Shown here: piece by piece, positions 8,472 to 17,738 of the stretch | How the letters are laid out: the number at the start of each line of letters is the position of its first letter | Numbering within the stretch: position 1 is the first letter of the stretch | Assembly (NCBI GenBank): GCA_965261795.1 | Contig: OZ253476.1 | Location: 3,224,001 to 3,288,000 of the forward strand | Source: CBDCFV01 sp965261795 | Lineage (GTDB): Bacteria > Chloroflexota > Dehalococcoidia > Lucifugimonadales > UBA3495 | Direction: 5' to 3' | DNA length: 64,000 nt | Notes under the pieces: model-generated | What the model saw: only the letters and a program-made list of their open reading frames with translations | What the model was told of the DNA's origin: nothing | Databases searched by the model: none | Program-made: the position numbers and the translations under genes

Positions 8472-9040
8472 CGAAAGTCCCGGAATCGGGTCTCTTTAGG
8501 GGCCTCAAACACCATCCAACCATCCAAGCCGGTGCCTCGCTCCAACTTGATAGCCCCTCGAATGAAACCCCTGTTGGTATCGAATGTCCCGTCCGGTGTC
8601 AACTCCAGCACCTTCCTAAACTCACTTTTCGGTCCCGGGGGGGCCGCGACTTCCTCAGCGCTCTCGCCCACGTCAAGCGGGAAATAGCGGGTGGAGTCAA
8701 AGTCGCGAAGCTGGGCGCCTTCCTTGTCCACCGTGAAGACGGCGCTGGTGGCGGTGTGGTTCTGCACTCTTACCCTGAGCACCACAAGCTCCATGGTTTC
8801 CTCAGAGGGGGCTATCCTCAGGTGGGTGAGTCCCCCATCAGACTGGGCTACCGAATAGCGCAGTTCGGGTAACCGGTCCATTGCGGCCACGCTGACGTGA
8901 AGGGTCCTGCCTTTGAAAAACTGCCCGATGTTGGGGGATGTTTCGGAGCATCCGGCAACGCCAAGGGCAGCCACAAACAACAGGAGCAGGACGACCACCG
9001 GGGGCGCTTTGGTCAAAGCTGACAGTCTAATCAGGGTCAC
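8435..9040 (-). CDS. Putative lipoprotein of unknown function
   Basis: 201 residues. The open frame extends to 9400 inside nifS, but the N-terminal part is only nifS shadow. A GTG at 9040 lies 7 bases after the nifS stop and gives a short basic N-terminus, a hydrophobic stretch and a lipobox VAGC, so the product should be lipid-anchored after signal peptidase II cleavage. The mature part looks beta-rich, with VVLRVRVQNHTATSAVFTVD resembling the immunoglobulin-like DUF4352 type of secreted domain. No function can be assigned. It is apparently co-transcribed with nifS. Confidence 0.68.
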   Translation of the reverse strand: MTLIRLSALTKAPPVVVLLLLFVAALGVAGCSETSPNIGQFFKGRTLHVSVAAMDRLPELRYSVAQSDGGLTHLRIAPSEETMELVVLRVRVQNHTATSAVFTVDKEGAQLRDFDSTRYFPLDVGESAEEVAAPPGPKSEFRKVLELTPDGTFDTNRGFIRGAIKLERGTGLDGWMVFEAPKETRFRDFRWSAGDSVTIPF

Positions 9041-9047
9041 AGTCAAA

Positions 9048-10250
9048 TTACGGGCCCCTGGTTGCAAGGGTTGGCAACTGGCGAAGCTGGGGGATAAGGC
9101 CGTCCAGCACTTGAAGGAAGTATTCCACATCTTCCTCGGTGTTCTCCCTACCCAAAGTAACGCGAAGGCTGCCCCGGGCCAGGTCGGCAGACTGGCCCAA
9201 CGCCAGCAGAACATGGGAAGGCTCCAAGGAACCGGAACTGCACGCGCTCCCGCTGGACGCCGCAATGCCGGCGGCGTCCAGACCCAGCAAAATCGCTTCC
9301 CCTTCCACTGCTTCGAAAGAAAAATTAACGTTGTTGGGCAGCCTCTCGCTCGGATGGCCATTGAAATGGCTCCGAGGTATCGTTTCGCCGATATGTGCAA
9401 TGATACGGTCTCTCAGGGCGGCGCAATGGGCGCTGGACTGCTCCCGTTGAGCTTCGGCAACTTCCAACGCCGCCGCCAGCCCCACTACTCCCGGCACGTT
9501 CTCGGTGCCGGAACGCCGGTCTCGTTCCTGGCCGCCGCCATGAATGAGGGGCAACAAAGGCACGCCCCGGCGGACATACAGGACGCCGGTGCCCTTGGGG
9601 CCGTAAAACTTGTGGCCCGACAGGCTGAGCATGTCCACGCCCAACCGGCGCACGTTCAAGTCGAGGAACCCTGCGGCTTGCACCGCGTCGGTGTGTACAA
9701 CAATGGTTCGCTCCAGTTCTTCGGCCCGGCGTTGGACGGCGCTCGATATTCCGGCTATGGGGTTGATGGTGCCGATCTCGTTGTTGGCGTACATCACCGT
9801 AACCAGTATGGTCTCATCGGTGACGGCGTTGTAGACCTGCTCCGGGTGGACCATTCCCTGCTTGTCCACCGGCAGGTAGGTGACGGCAAATCCGTTGTTT
9901 TCCAAGTCCTGGCAAGCGTGCAACACCGCGTGATGTTCTACGGCGGTAGTGACGATATGGTTTCCCGTGCCCGCCAGGGCTACGGCTACCCCGTGGATGG
10001 CCGTATTGTCGGCCTCGGTGCCGCCTCCGGTGAAAATTACCTCCCGGGCCCGGCAATGCAAGACGCCGGCCACTCTTTCCCGCGCTGCGTCCAAGGCATA
10101 GCGGGCTTCCTGTCCTACGGTGTGCATACTTGAGGGGTTGCCGTACAATTCGGTGAAATACGGAAGCATAGCTTCCAACACGCGGGGGTCCATAGCCGTG
10201 GTCCCGGCGTGGTCCAAGTACACTGTTCCTTTTAGCATCATCTTTGACAT
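9048..10250 (-). CDS. nifS: Cysteine desulfurase, NifS/IscS family
   Basis: PLP enzyme that converts cysteine to alanine and an enzyme-bound persulfide for Fe-S cluster and thio-cofactor synthesis. I use the ATG at 10250 (MSKMMLKGTVYLDHAGTTAMD), giving 400 residues; the frame is open to 10352 but that part is not conserved. Key features: the N-terminal YLDHAGTT, TAVEHHAVLHAC, the PLP lysine in SLSGHKFYGPKGTG, and the active-site cysteine in SGSACSSGSLEPSHVL. No iscU, mnmA or iscR lies next to it in this window; a lipoprotein and a membrane kinase follow. Confidence 0.92.
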   Translation of the reverse strand: MSKMMLKGTVYLDHAGTTAMDPRVLEAMLPYFTELYGNPSSMHTVGQEARYALDAARERVAGVLHCRAREVIFTGGGTEADNTAIHGVAVALAGTGNHIVTTAVEHHAVLHACQDLENNGFAVTYLPVDKQGMVHPEQVYNAVTDETILVTVMYANNEIGTINPIAGISSAVQRRAEELERTIVVHTDAVQAAGFLDLNVRRLGVDMLSLSGHKFYGPKGTGVLYVRRGVPLLPLIHGGGQERDRRSGTENVPGVVGLAAALEVAEAQREQSSAHCAALRDRIIAHIGETIPRSHFNGHPSERLPNNVNFSFEAVEGEAILLGLDAAGIAASSGSACSSGSLEPSHVLLALGQSADLARGSLRVTLGRENTEEDVEYFLQVLDGLIPQLRQLPTLATRGP

Positions 10251-10373
10251 CTTAGCGTCATATTTGACATCGGCTCGGTGGCGGCCTCTAGAAATTGAAG
10301 CTGCGCCTGAATCCCGCTGCCCGGAGCCTCCGGGCAGGATACATTGTAGCACAGCCCGTTTCAGGGCAATTTA

Positions 10374-11537
10374 CTACGTCCGGTGGCGGCGCGCGTTCCG
10401 AGCGAAGCGCAGGACTTCCTCGTGGCTGATGAACCCCAACACCTCGCCGTTCCTCGTCACCACCAGTCGTCCCATGTTGCTTGCTTCCATACGCTCAAGC
10501 GCATGGGAAACGGAATCTTCAGGGCCAAGGGAATGAAGGAGATCCAAGGGTGCCATGGTGTGGGAAGCCGGAGCATAGCTCCATGCGTCCCGCGGCGCCA
10601 TTCGGGCGAGTAATCCCCGTACCCGTCCATTCCAGGACACCCTCGACAGGTTACCGGGGCCAGCGAGGTCCTCCCTTACTGATGGTGAGGCTAAGCGAGC
10701 GTCGCTTGGCAGGTTCGACAGGTTACTCATCATCACGTCGCTAACCCGGTAATGCCGCAACTCTTCCTTGTTCCGTTCCTGCCGGTATATAGCTGTGGCG
10801 GCGGTGAACAGGAACGCGCCAATCAAGGCCAGCCAAGCCCCTGAGAAACCAAACGCTTGGAAGTATGCCATCGCCAAAGCTATACCGCCAAGCACCATCA
10901 GGCCTCCAATAGCTTGGCCTCCCCGCGCGGCCAATTGGGTTGCTCTCCAATAGCTGCCGGATATTCCCCATAAAACGGCTCGCAAAACACGTCCTCCGTC
11001 CAAAGGGAAGCCCGGCAGCAAGTTGAAGAGCCCCAACATCAGGTTGATTATGAACAGCAGCCGGAGGGTCACTTCTAACGGGGATGCGTAGGCCCGGACG
11101 GTAAACAAAGCCGTCAAGGTGGTTTCCAAGGACGTTGTTCCATCCACCAAGAGCAACAGTGAGCCGCCGAACAGGAGCGCCATAAATAGGCTGCTCAACG
11201 GGCCGACAACCGTGACAATGAACTCGGTGAATGGTCGCCGGGCTTCGTGTGAGAGGTGGGAAACTCCCCCGAAAAAGAACAGGGTGATGCTTTGAACGGG
11301 TATCCCGTTGCGCAGGGCCACTAAGCTATGGGAAAGCTCATGGAGCAAGACGGAGAGAAAGAAGGCGACAGCGACACCCACCGCCAGCCCCCACTGCCCA
11401 ACCACCGGCCAACCGGGGTGAAAGTGGCCGAACTGGTCACCCAACAAGTACGTAATCAGCAGGAATATGAAAATCCAACTGATGTTGACCTCGATGGGAA
11501 TACCGGCGATCTTGACCAAGCGAATGGAGCGTCCCAT
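10374..11537 (-). CDS. Site-2 protease (M50) with C-terminal CBS domain
   Basis: 387-residue intramembrane zinc metalloprotease. HELSH near residue 65 supplies two zinc ligands and the catalytic Glu; FPLDGGRVLRA near 180 supplies the third ligand. About six hydrophobic segments surround them. The C-terminal 140 residues hold CBS-type sequence: the last half (DSVSHALERMEASNMGRLVVT, then GFISHEEVL) is a good CBS repeat, the first half is degenerate. This architecture is typical of SpoIVFB-like proteases, where the CBS pair senses nucleotides. Substrate unknown; no sigma or anti-sigma gene is adjacent. Confidence 0.87.
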   Translation of the reverse strand: MGRSIRLVKIAGIPIEVNISWIFIFLLITYLLGDQFGHFHPGWPVVGQWGLAVGVAVAFFLSVLLHELSHSLVALRNGIPVQSITLFFFGGVSHLSHEARRPFTEFIVTVVGPLSSLFMALLFGGSLLLLVDGTTSLETTLTALFTVRAYASPLEVTLRLLFIINLMLGLFNLLPGFPLDGGRVLRAVLWGISGSYWRATQLAARGGQAIGGLMVLGGIALAMAYFQAFGFSGAWLALIGAFLFTAATAIYRQERNKEELRHYRVSDVMMSNLSNLPSDARLASPSVREDLAGPGNLSRVSWNGRVRGLLARMAPRDAWSYAPASHTMAPLDLLHSLGPEDSVSHALERMEASNMGRLVVTRNGEVLGFISHEEVLRFARNARRHRT

Positions 11538-11633
11538 GAGGTTACCTTCGCCCGGGTTCGAGGAACAGGTAGAATCGGGAAGGCGGCATGAACCTATACA
11601 CGGACTTCAAGTACATGGGCTTCAAGAAGCTTC

Positions 11634-12527
11634 TCACGCGCCGGTCAACGCCGTCGCATACGCCACTAATTTGTACACCAGCTTGGCGGCGGTATAGGAA
11701 CAAGCGGCGGGGCCTTCCCCCGGGGCCAACTCGGTTACGTCGAACCCGACGATTCGCCGGGACTCGGCGACAGCCCGCAACAGAGATGTCACTTGGTACC
11801 AACCCATGCCTCCCGGTTCCGGCGTGCCTACGGCGCTCATCACGGACGGGTCCAGCACGTCCAGGTCTACGCTGATATAGACGTCAGAGCCAAGCCGGGC
11901 GATGATATCCTGAATCAACGGCTGATCCCAAGCAGCTGGAGGCCAGAAAAATGTTGGCAACGCGGTGGCGTCAATATGGGACCGTTCCTCCTGGCACAGG
12001 CTACGCACACCCACTATTACGATAGGGCACATTTCGTGGATGCGTCTCGCTCCAGACGCGTGCCCCCAGGAGGTGCCCATGTACTCGGCCCGCAAGTCGG
12101 CGTGGGCGTCCAAGTAGAGAACGGACAGGCCTGGGTGGACTTCCAGTTGGGCTTGCACCGACCCGATGGAAACCGAATGCTCGCCGCCCAGTACCCCCAC
12201 CAGCCTGCCGTTTCCGGCGTAGCTGCGCACCGCCGACCGCACCCGCTGCACCATTTCCGCCGGGCCGCCCATGTGGGGCTCAACCGCCGCAGTGGTATGG
12301 ATGCCCACCTGCGAAACATCCAAATCCAGCTCGGTATCGTAATCCTCAAGACCGTACGAAGCATCTATAATGGCGCCAGGCCCATAACGGGCGCCGCCGC
12401 GGAAAGAGGTAGTGCTGTCGTAGGGGACAGGAATCAAGACCACTCCGGCCTGTTCCAACTCGCAATTCTCAGGCGGGAGGGCCAAAAAGTTCGAGGGCAC
12501 CCAAGGAAGATTGCCAGACTCAGGCAC
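11634..12527 (-). CDS. speB: Agmatinase / ureohydrolase family
   Basis: Manganese ureohydrolase, probably agmatine to putrescine and urea. All arginase-family metal motifs are visible: GGEHSVSIG, DAHADLRAEY and SVDLDVLDPS. The open frame extends to 12692 inside speD, but that part is not conserved. A GTG at 12527 overlaps the speD stop by 8 bases and is my choice (about 297 residues); a GTG at 12500 is an alternative. Coupling with speD argues for a polyamine role rather than arginase or formiminoglutamase. Confidence 0.86.
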   Translation of the reverse strand: MPESGNLPWVPSNFLALPPENCELEQAGVVLIPVPYDSTTSFRGGARYGPGAIIDASYGLEDYDTELDLDVSQVGIHTTAAVEPHMGGPAEMVQRVRSAVRSYAGNGRLVGVLGGEHSVSIGSVQAQLEVHPGLSVLYLDAHADLRAEYMGTSWGHASGARRIHEMCPIVIVGVRSLCQEERSHIDATALPTFFWPPAAWDQPLIQDIIARLGSDVYISVDLDVLDPSVMSAVGTPEPGGMGWYQVTSLLRAVAESRRIVGFDVTELAPGEGPAACSYTAAKLVYKLVAYATALTGA

Positions 12528-12951
12528 GGGACAGACCTGGCGGTCCCGATTCCAGGACAGTTCGCTGTGCCTGTACTTCGTCCATCCCCTGCCGGGCGTC
12601 GAGCCACTCCAACCCCCGGTCCAATAACCAGGTCTTGGCTTCGTCCAGTTGAAAGAGTGTCTTAACTTCCTGCAAGGCTTGGTCATGGTCAAAGGCTTGA
12701 CAAGAGAAAATGTCGATGTTTACGTAATTCCGGTTGGGGAAGGTATGTATGCTGATATGGCTTTCCGCGATGATGACGAACCCGGATACACCGGCGTCCT
12801 CCACCTTCGGCGCGTCGTACCTCAATACGTGAGGTTCGGTGATGCGGGTCATGTCCAAAGAGTCAGGACAGTTGGTCAGAAAGGAGCGGATCAATTCTAC
12901 GTCCCACATCTTCCCAACATCTCCGCGGTATCCGTCGATCACCAGGTGCAT
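12520..12951 (-). CDS. speD: S-adenosylmethionine decarboxylase proenzyme
   Basis: 143-residue class 1B AdoMet decarboxylase; it self-cleaves to create a pyruvoyl cofactor and supplies the aminopropyl donor for spermidine. The cleavage site is AESHISIHTFP, with Glu63-Ser64 as the scissile pair. The downstream Cys in IDIFSCQ is the usual catalytic cysteine. The start ATG at 12951 is preceded by a strong GGAGGTAG ribosome-binding site, so the longer open frame to 13020 is not used. Spermidine synthase (speE) is not in this window. It forms an operon with speB. Confidence 0.93.
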   Translation of the reverse strand: MHLVIDGYRGDVGKMWDVELIRSFLTNCPDSLDMTRITEPHVLRYDAPKVEDAGVSGFVIIAESHISIHTFPNRNYVNIDIFSCQAFDHDQALQEVKTLFQLDEAKTWLLDRGLEWLDARQGMDEVQAQRTVLESGPPGLSRA

Positions 12952-13048
12952 TCTACCTCCTAATAGCCAATTTGCCTGATATCCGGGTCTATCGGAACTC
13001 AATAGCCTTGGCAAAACCATCGGTATGGAATATCATTCCTAACTCCCC

Positions 13049-13054
13049 TATAAT
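13049..13054 (+). promoter_or_regulatory. Probable -10 element of the ABC/Gld operon
   Basis: Consensus TATAAT in the 125-base divergent gap between speD (minus) and the ABC ATPase gene (plus, starts 13086). No good -35 lies 16-18 bases upstream, so an activator may be required or the box may be fortuitous. Confidence 0.35.
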
Positions 13055-13085
13055 TTTCACGCAATAGTCGAATGGTTGCAACCCT

Positions 13086-14048
13086 ATGGTTATGGAAGAA
13101 ACGAACACAAATATGATCGAGGTCAAAGGCCTCACACATTACTACGGCCCGTACGCCGCTCTCGAGGACGTTAGCTTCAACGTGCAAAGGGGTGAGATCC
13201 TCGGGTTCCTTGGCCCGAACGGAGCCGGCAAGACCACCACCATGCGTATCCTGACCGGGTTTATGCCGCCGACACGGGGGCAGGTCACTCTGGACGGCAA
13301 CGACATAGTGGAACAGTCCCTGGAAGTACGAAAAAGAGTAGGGTACCTGCCGGAAACCGTTCCCTTGTACACTGACATGACAGTCTCCAACTACCTGCGG
13401 TACATGGGCACTTTGCGCAAGATGCCCAGAAAGAACATCAAGCGGCGAATAGGCGAGGTCATCGACGTTTGCCGGTTGGGGGACTACCGGGACACCTTGA
13501 TCGCCAAACTGTCGAAAGGGTTCAGGCAGAGAGTGGGCATAGCCCAAGCGATCCTGCACGAGCCGGAAGTGTTGGTGCTGGACGAGCCGACCATTGGGAT
13601 CGACCCGATTCAGGTAGTGGAAACCCGCCGCTTGATACAAGAGCTTGGGCGAGCCCAAACCGTGGTTCTCAGCAGCCACATTCTGCCGGAAGTAAGCATG
13701 ATCTGTGAGCGGGTGTTGATTATCCACGAGGGCAGGATTGTCGCGGAAGACACCCCGAGCAACTTGGCGGAACGTCTGCAAGGCACGGAACATCTTGAAA
13801 TAGAAATAGGCGGCCCGGTGCCCCAAGTGCTGTCGGCCTTGCGCCGAGTGCCGGGAGTAACTTCCGCGAGTCACCGGTCCTTCCAAGGACGAAACCTGTA
13901 CTCCGTGCAAGCCGAACAGGGAGAGGACCTGCGGGACGAGGCGTCCCGTGCCGTGATCAGCAACGGATGGAGCCTGCTCAGTATGCAGTCGGTGGGCATG
14001 AGCCTCGAGGAAATATTCCTCAGGTTGACCACCCACGAGGAGCTCTAA
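13086..14048 (+). CDS. ABC transporter ATP-binding protein (GldA/NosF-like)
   Basis: 320 residues. Walker A GPNGAGKTTT near residue 42, an atypical signature LSKGFRQRVGIAQ, and Walker B VLVLDEPTIGIDP followed by the H-loop SSHILPEV. The C-terminal 90 residues are the ACT-like extension common in ABC-2 exporters. Alternative starts are ATG 13092 and 13113. It is the first gene of a four-gene set with an ABC-2 permease, a GldG-like protein and a DUF4340 protein, an arrangement known as Gld-type in Bacteroidota but widespread in non-gliding bacteria, so motility should not be assumed. Confidence 0.88.
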   Translation: MVMEETNTNMIEVKGLTHYYGPYAALEDVSFNVQRGEILGFLGPNGAGKTTTMRILTGFMPPTRGQVTLDGNDIVEQSLEVRKRVGYLPETVPLYTDMTVSNYLRYMGTLRKMPRKNIKRRIGEVIDVCRLGDYRDTLIAKLSKGFRQRVGIAQAILHEPEVLVLDEPTIGIDPIQVVETRRLIQELGRAQTVVLSSHILPEVSMICERVLIIHEGRIVAEDTPSNLAERLQGTEHLEIEIGGPVPQVLSALRRVPGVTSASHRSFQGRNLYSVQAEQGEDLRDEASRAVISNGWSLLSMQSVGMSLEEIFLRLTTHEEL

Positions 14049-14051
14049 ATC

Positions 14052-14765
14052 ATGCGCACCGTGCACGCGGTAGCTTGGAAGGAGATTCAAATCTACTTCA
14101 GCAGCCCTACCGCTTATATCGTAGGCATGATTTTTCTGGCCTTGGCCAGTTTCTTTTTTGTCAGGGACTTGGGCGCGCCCTTTCCGGAAGCCACCATGAG
14201 TCCCTTTTTCCAGGGCGCAACCATAATTTTCATACTTTTGGCTCCGACGTTGACCATGCGCCTGCTGGCCGAAGAGCAAAAGCTTGGCACCATTGAACTG
14301 CTGCTGACCTCCCCGGTACGGGACTGGGAGGTCGTGGTAGGAAAATACTTGGCCAGCCTTGTGTTCCTGCTGGCGACCCTTGCGTTGACCCTGTATTTCG
14401 TCCTGCTCTTGATCATCTTCTCCGACCCGGACCCCGGCCCAATCTGGTCCGGCTACCTCGGGCTTGTCCTCTATGGAGCAGCGTCCCTGGCAATAGGGAT
14501 GTTGGCCTCCACGCTTACCAGCAACCAGATTGTGGCTGCCGTGGTGGCTATGGGTATCCTGCTGGTGCTCTACTTGGCGGACTTCGCCGCCGGGACCCTG
14601 ACCGGCCTCCCGCAGACCATCATCGGGGAGATAGGCTTGAAGAGCCACTTCGACGACTTTGACCGCGGCGTTGTCGACACCAAGAACATCATCTATTATG
14701 TGCTCCTTACAGCCTTCTTCCTCTTCATGACGATACGGGCGCTGGAGTCGCGAAGATGGAGGTAG
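14052..14765 (+). CDS. ABC-2 type permease (GldF-like)
   Basis: 237 residues with about six membrane segments. The beginning MRTVHAVAWKEIQIYFSSPTAY is the classic ABC-2/NosY N-terminus, and LLAEEQKLGTIELLLTSPV is the conserved coupling-helix region. It starts 3 bases after the ATPase stop and ends 1 base before the next start, so the operon is tightly coupled. The exported substrate is unknown. Confidence 0.87.
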   Translation: MRTVHAVAWKEIQIYFSSPTAYIVGMIFLALASFFFVRDLGAPFPEATMSPFFQGATIIFILLAPTLTMRLLAEEQKLGTIELLLTSPVRDWEVVVGKYLASLVFLLATLALTLYFVLLLIIFSDPDPGPIWSGYLGLVLYGAASLAIGMLASTLTSNQIVAAVVAMGILLVLYLADFAAGTLTGLPQTIIGEIGLKSHFDDFDRGVVDTKNIIYYVLLTAFFLFMTIRALESRRWR

Positions 14766-14766
14766 T

Positions 14767-16614
14767 TTGAGCGACCAACCTGCTTCCCAGCCAAGAGACC
14801 CGCGGCGGCGGCGACGCTCCGGCGCCGGGCCTGAACGGGGCGTGGAACCAAACGCGGAACCGCAGCCCGCGCCTGAGCCAGCCGAAGAAGTGCTCTTGAG
14901 CCGGACTCTGTTCAGCTTCCTTGAACCGGGATTAAACGTCATCACTTCCTTCAGCCTTCCCATGGTCATCGCGGGGGTTGTCGGAATTGTGGTCGGCGCA
15001 ACGGTGCTGGCGTTCGTCAGTTCCATGCGCGACCCCTACGGCTGGATCGTGTTGTGGTTCAGCATAGGGCTTATCGCAGTGGTAGCGTTAAACTCTCTGA
15101 GCACGGTGACGGCGGCGTTCATTTCCAGGACGGGCCGTTACGGTGTAAACACGCTGATAATGACGGGGGCGTTTACCGGCATCGTCGTGGTAGTGGCCAT
15201 TGTTGGATTTGAGAACACCAAGCGGATAGACCTGACCGCAACCAACCAGTTCAGCCTGTCCAATCGCACTAAACAACTGCTTGGCGACTTGGAGCAACCT
15301 ATCAGGGCTACCGCTTTCTACAAAGACACGGCGAGCCCGGGTAACGCGGAACGTGTCCAAAGACGGATAAAGGTTGAGGATACGTTAAAGGAGTTCGCCG
15401 CAAGGACTAACAAGTTCAGCTACAGAATGGTGGACCCGGACTTCAAGCCGGAGGTCGCCAACCAATACTTCGGCGCCAGACCGATTAACTTCGTAGCCGA
15501 ATCCATAGTGGTGGAAAACCTTGAAACCGACACAGTAGACGTCGTGAAACCAGAAGACGCAGGCTACAGTAAATTGGAGCAGAAGTTGGTCACCAGCATG
15601 TTGGTGGCCACCGGACTGGAACAGAAGACGATCTATTTCCTTACAGGACATGGCGAGCGTCTGATCAACAGTTCCGGGGCAGACGGTTACAGCAGCCTGA
15701 AGGACGGATTGGAGCAGGACAACTATAAGGTTGAGCCTCTTATTTGGAACGTGGCCCTTGATGACGTGATCATTCCTGAAGACACGGATTTGCTGGTGAT
15801 AGGCCGGCCTACCGGCGATCTGCCTGAATCCCACGCCGAAGCGCTGGAGCTTTTCCTGCGGGGCAAACGAGTGAATGAAGAGGGGAAAACGGTGGACCGG
15901 CGGGCCGGCGGGCGGATGATATTCCTGGCCGACGTTGATACGCCGGACTCTTTCAAAGAGTTCATGCTCCGCTGGGGAATTGGGATACAAAAGGGCTACA
16001 TAAGGGACGTGGAACGCTCAGTGCCGAAAAACCCTCAGATGCTTCGACTGCGCAACTATAACCCTGAGGCGCCCGTCGAGATCATCTTCCCCAGAGGAGT
16101 CCCACTGGACGTCACATTTATGCCAACGGCCGCCCCTTTGGCGTTGGTGGAAGACGGTCTGAGATTACATCTCCCCTTAGCGATTACGTCGGAAGACAGC
16201 TACCTGATAGACGACCTAGAACGCACTGACCCGGTGACGGATGCAGGGGAAGATTCCGACCCTAAAGGGCCCTTCATACCCGTTGCCTTGGTACGCGGCT
16301 TTGGACAGCTTGGCGAAGTGCCGCCGACCACCCAACCATCGGAGTCTGATTTGCACTGGATCGTGGTGTTCGGCGATTCGGACTTCGTGGCCAATAGCTT
16401 CTACCAACGGGGAGACGGCACAGCCCTGTTTCTGAATACCGCCAACTTTCTGCTCGACGTCGTCCCTCTGGAGCCTATACGGGACAGGGCATTCACCTTC
16501 CGGGAACTTAACCTGAACCGCAACGAGGAGCGGTTTGTCCGCTGGTCTTCATGGCTGTTCCTCCCTGGTCTATTGGCGTTGATGGCCGGGTTAGTCTGGT
16601 GGGTGCGGCGGTAG
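14767..16614 (+). CDS. GldG-family ABC auxiliary membrane protein
   Basis: 615 residues, starting with TTG 1 base after the permease stop. The first 45 residues are Pro/Arg-rich and probably cytosolic. Three hydrophobic segments follow (about residues 58-80, 95-115 and 125-145), then a large extracytoplasmic GldG/IFT52-like domain containing FLTGHGERLINSSGADGYSSL, and a final membrane helix before WWVRR. This fits the ABC-type auxiliary family (DUF7088/ABC_transp_aux). The start codon choice is supported by spacing only. Confidence 0.82.
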   Translation: MSDQPASQPRDPRRRRRSGAGPERGVEPNAEPQPAPEPAEEVLLSRTLFSFLEPGLNVITSFSLPMVIAGVVGIVVGATVLAFVSSMRDPYGWIVLWFSIGLIAVVALNSLSTVTAAFISRTGRYGVNTLIMTGAFTGIVVVVAIVGFENTKRIDLTATNQFSLSNRTKQLLGDLEQPIRATAFYKDTASPGNAERVQRRIKVEDTLKEFAARTNKFSYRMVDPDFKPEVANQYFGARPINFVAESIVVENLETDTVDVVKPEDAGYSKLEQKLVTSMLVATGLEQKTIYFLTGHGERLINSSGADGYSSLKDGLEQDNYKVEPLIWNVALDDVIIPEDTDLLVIGRPTGDLPESHAEALELFLRGKRVNEEGKTVDRRAGGRMIFLADVDTPDSFKEFMLRWGIGIQKGYIRDVERSVPKNPQMLRLRNYNPEAPVEIIFPRGVPLDVTFMPTAAPLALVEDGLRLHLPLAITSEDSYLIDDLERTDPVTDAGEDSDPKGPFIPVALVRGFGQLGEVPPTTQPSESDLHWIVVFGDSDFVANSFYQRGDGTALFLNTANFLLDVVPLEPIRDRAFTFRELNLNRNEERFVRWSSWLFLPGLLALMAGLVWWVRR

Positions 16615-16667
16615 GGGATCACCTCGAACTTGGTGCCAATTTTAACTGATGGCAACGGTAGCATCCT

Positions 16668-17624
16668 ATGAACCTGCGCCTTTCAATCCTCCTGGTAACT
16701 GTACTGCTGCTGGTCGGCGGGACATTCTTGGTGTTCCGGTACTTCGGCCCCACCGAGCGCAACCAGGACGAGCCGTGGCTTTACCACATGGATGAGGACC
16801 GGATAGTCCGCATCGAAGTGCAACACGGCGGGCAGTCCGTGCTCTATTCCAAGAACCCTGGAAGCACCCGCTGGTACATCCGGGGAGAACCGGACATCCC
16901 GGTTTTCATCGAGAAATGGAGCGGGACTCCCCTGTTGCTCAGCGGTCCCCGCGTCGACCGTACCCTAACCGAGGTAATCGACGACCCGTCGAAGTACGGG
17001 TTGGACCCGCCCGAATCGGTAGTCAAGGTGTCTAACCGTAGCGAACAGACGTTTGAGTTCCACATGGGGGGCCCCACCCCTGACGATGGCAATCAATACG
17101 TCCGGCTGGATGGGAGTCCTACCCTGTTCACAGTACCGGCCATTTGGGCCCAAGTGATTAACCGGCTGGCGACGAAGCCGCCCTATTTGCAACTGTTCCA
17201 GTTGGAAGAAGGGCTGCTGGCGGTGGCGATAATCACCGACGGCGAGACTACCATCAGCTACGGTAAGCGGTCGGGCAATCAATGGAGTGTGATCGAGCCG
17301 GAGGAACGCCCGATTGACCAAGCCCAGTGGGGCGATACCGAAGACTTTCTCAGCAACCCACGCGCGAACCAGATAGTTGAAGAGGAGATCGACAATCCGG
17401 AGGACTACGGGCTGGAGCCTCCGCAGACCACGGTGCGGTTAAGGATGTTGCAAGGCGCCGACAAAGTGTTCTTTCTTGGCGACACCACCCCGGATGGAGG
17501 CCACCGGTACGCCTACGTAGAGGGTGAGACCACGCTTTTCGCGATGCCCAACGACTTGGCGGAACGAATCACGGACTTGGTAGCGTCTCCCCCCTACGAC
17601 ACATCGGACCAAGCAAAACAGTAG
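16668..17624 (+). CDS. DUF4340 domain protein
   Basis: 318 residues with an N-terminal membrane anchor (ILLVTVLLLVGGTFLVF), then two related blocks that each contain a D-DP-S/E-x-YGL-x-PP pattern (IDDPSKYGLDPPESVV and IDNPEDYGLEPPQTTV), the hallmark of DUF4340. The duplicated blocks are probably extracytoplasmic beta domains. DUF4340 genes regularly follow GldG homologues, so it is likely an accessory part of the same exporter. Exact role unknown. Confidence 0.8.
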   Translation: MNLRLSILLVTVLLLVGGTFLVFRYFGPTERNQDEPWLYHMDEDRIVRIEVQHGGQSVLYSKNPGSTRWYIRGEPDIPVFIEKWSGTPLLLSGPRVDRTLTEVIDDPSKYGLDPPESVVKVSNRSEQTFEFHMGGPTPDDGNQYVRLDGSPTLFTVPAIWAQVINRLATKPPYLQLFQLEEGLLAVAIITDGETTISYGKRSGNQWSVIEPEERPIDQAQWGDTEDFLSNPRANQIVEEEIDNPEDYGLEPPQTTVRLRMLQGADKVFFLGDTTPDGGHRYAYVEGETTLFAMPNDLAERITDLVASPPYDTSDQAKQ

Positions 17625-17690
17625 ACTGCATTTAGATTGACAACTTGGACCGTGTTATGTCAAATAACCGGGTCGAAAGCATAGAAACGA

Positions 17691-17731
17691 AATAGCGCAA
17701 GGGCGGGGTCAATACCCGCCCTTGCGCTATT
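17691..17731. promoter_or_regulatory. Perfect 17-bp inverted repeat directly upstream of cinA
   Basis: Arms AATAGCGCAAGGGCGGG (17691-17707) and its exact complement (17715-17731) enclose a 7-base loop. It lies 67 bases after the DUF4340 stop and 7 bases before the cinA start, and a purine-rich AAGGAAGG ribosome-binding site follows the right arm. It may terminate the ABC operon, although no T run follows, or control cinA translation or transcription. Confidence 0.7.
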
Positions 17732-17738
17732 AAGGAAG

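Noticed and set aside
12999..15026. Long minus-strand ORF of 675 codons over the ABC operon
   Set aside because: It is antisense to clear ABC ATPase, permease and GldG genes; the composition (His/Gln/Gly-rich, no motifs) is that of a GC-rich shadow frame.
13086..17624. Gliding motility system
   Set aside because: Only GldA/F/G-like genes plus DUF4340 are present; these are common in non-gliding bacteria and no other gld genes occur.
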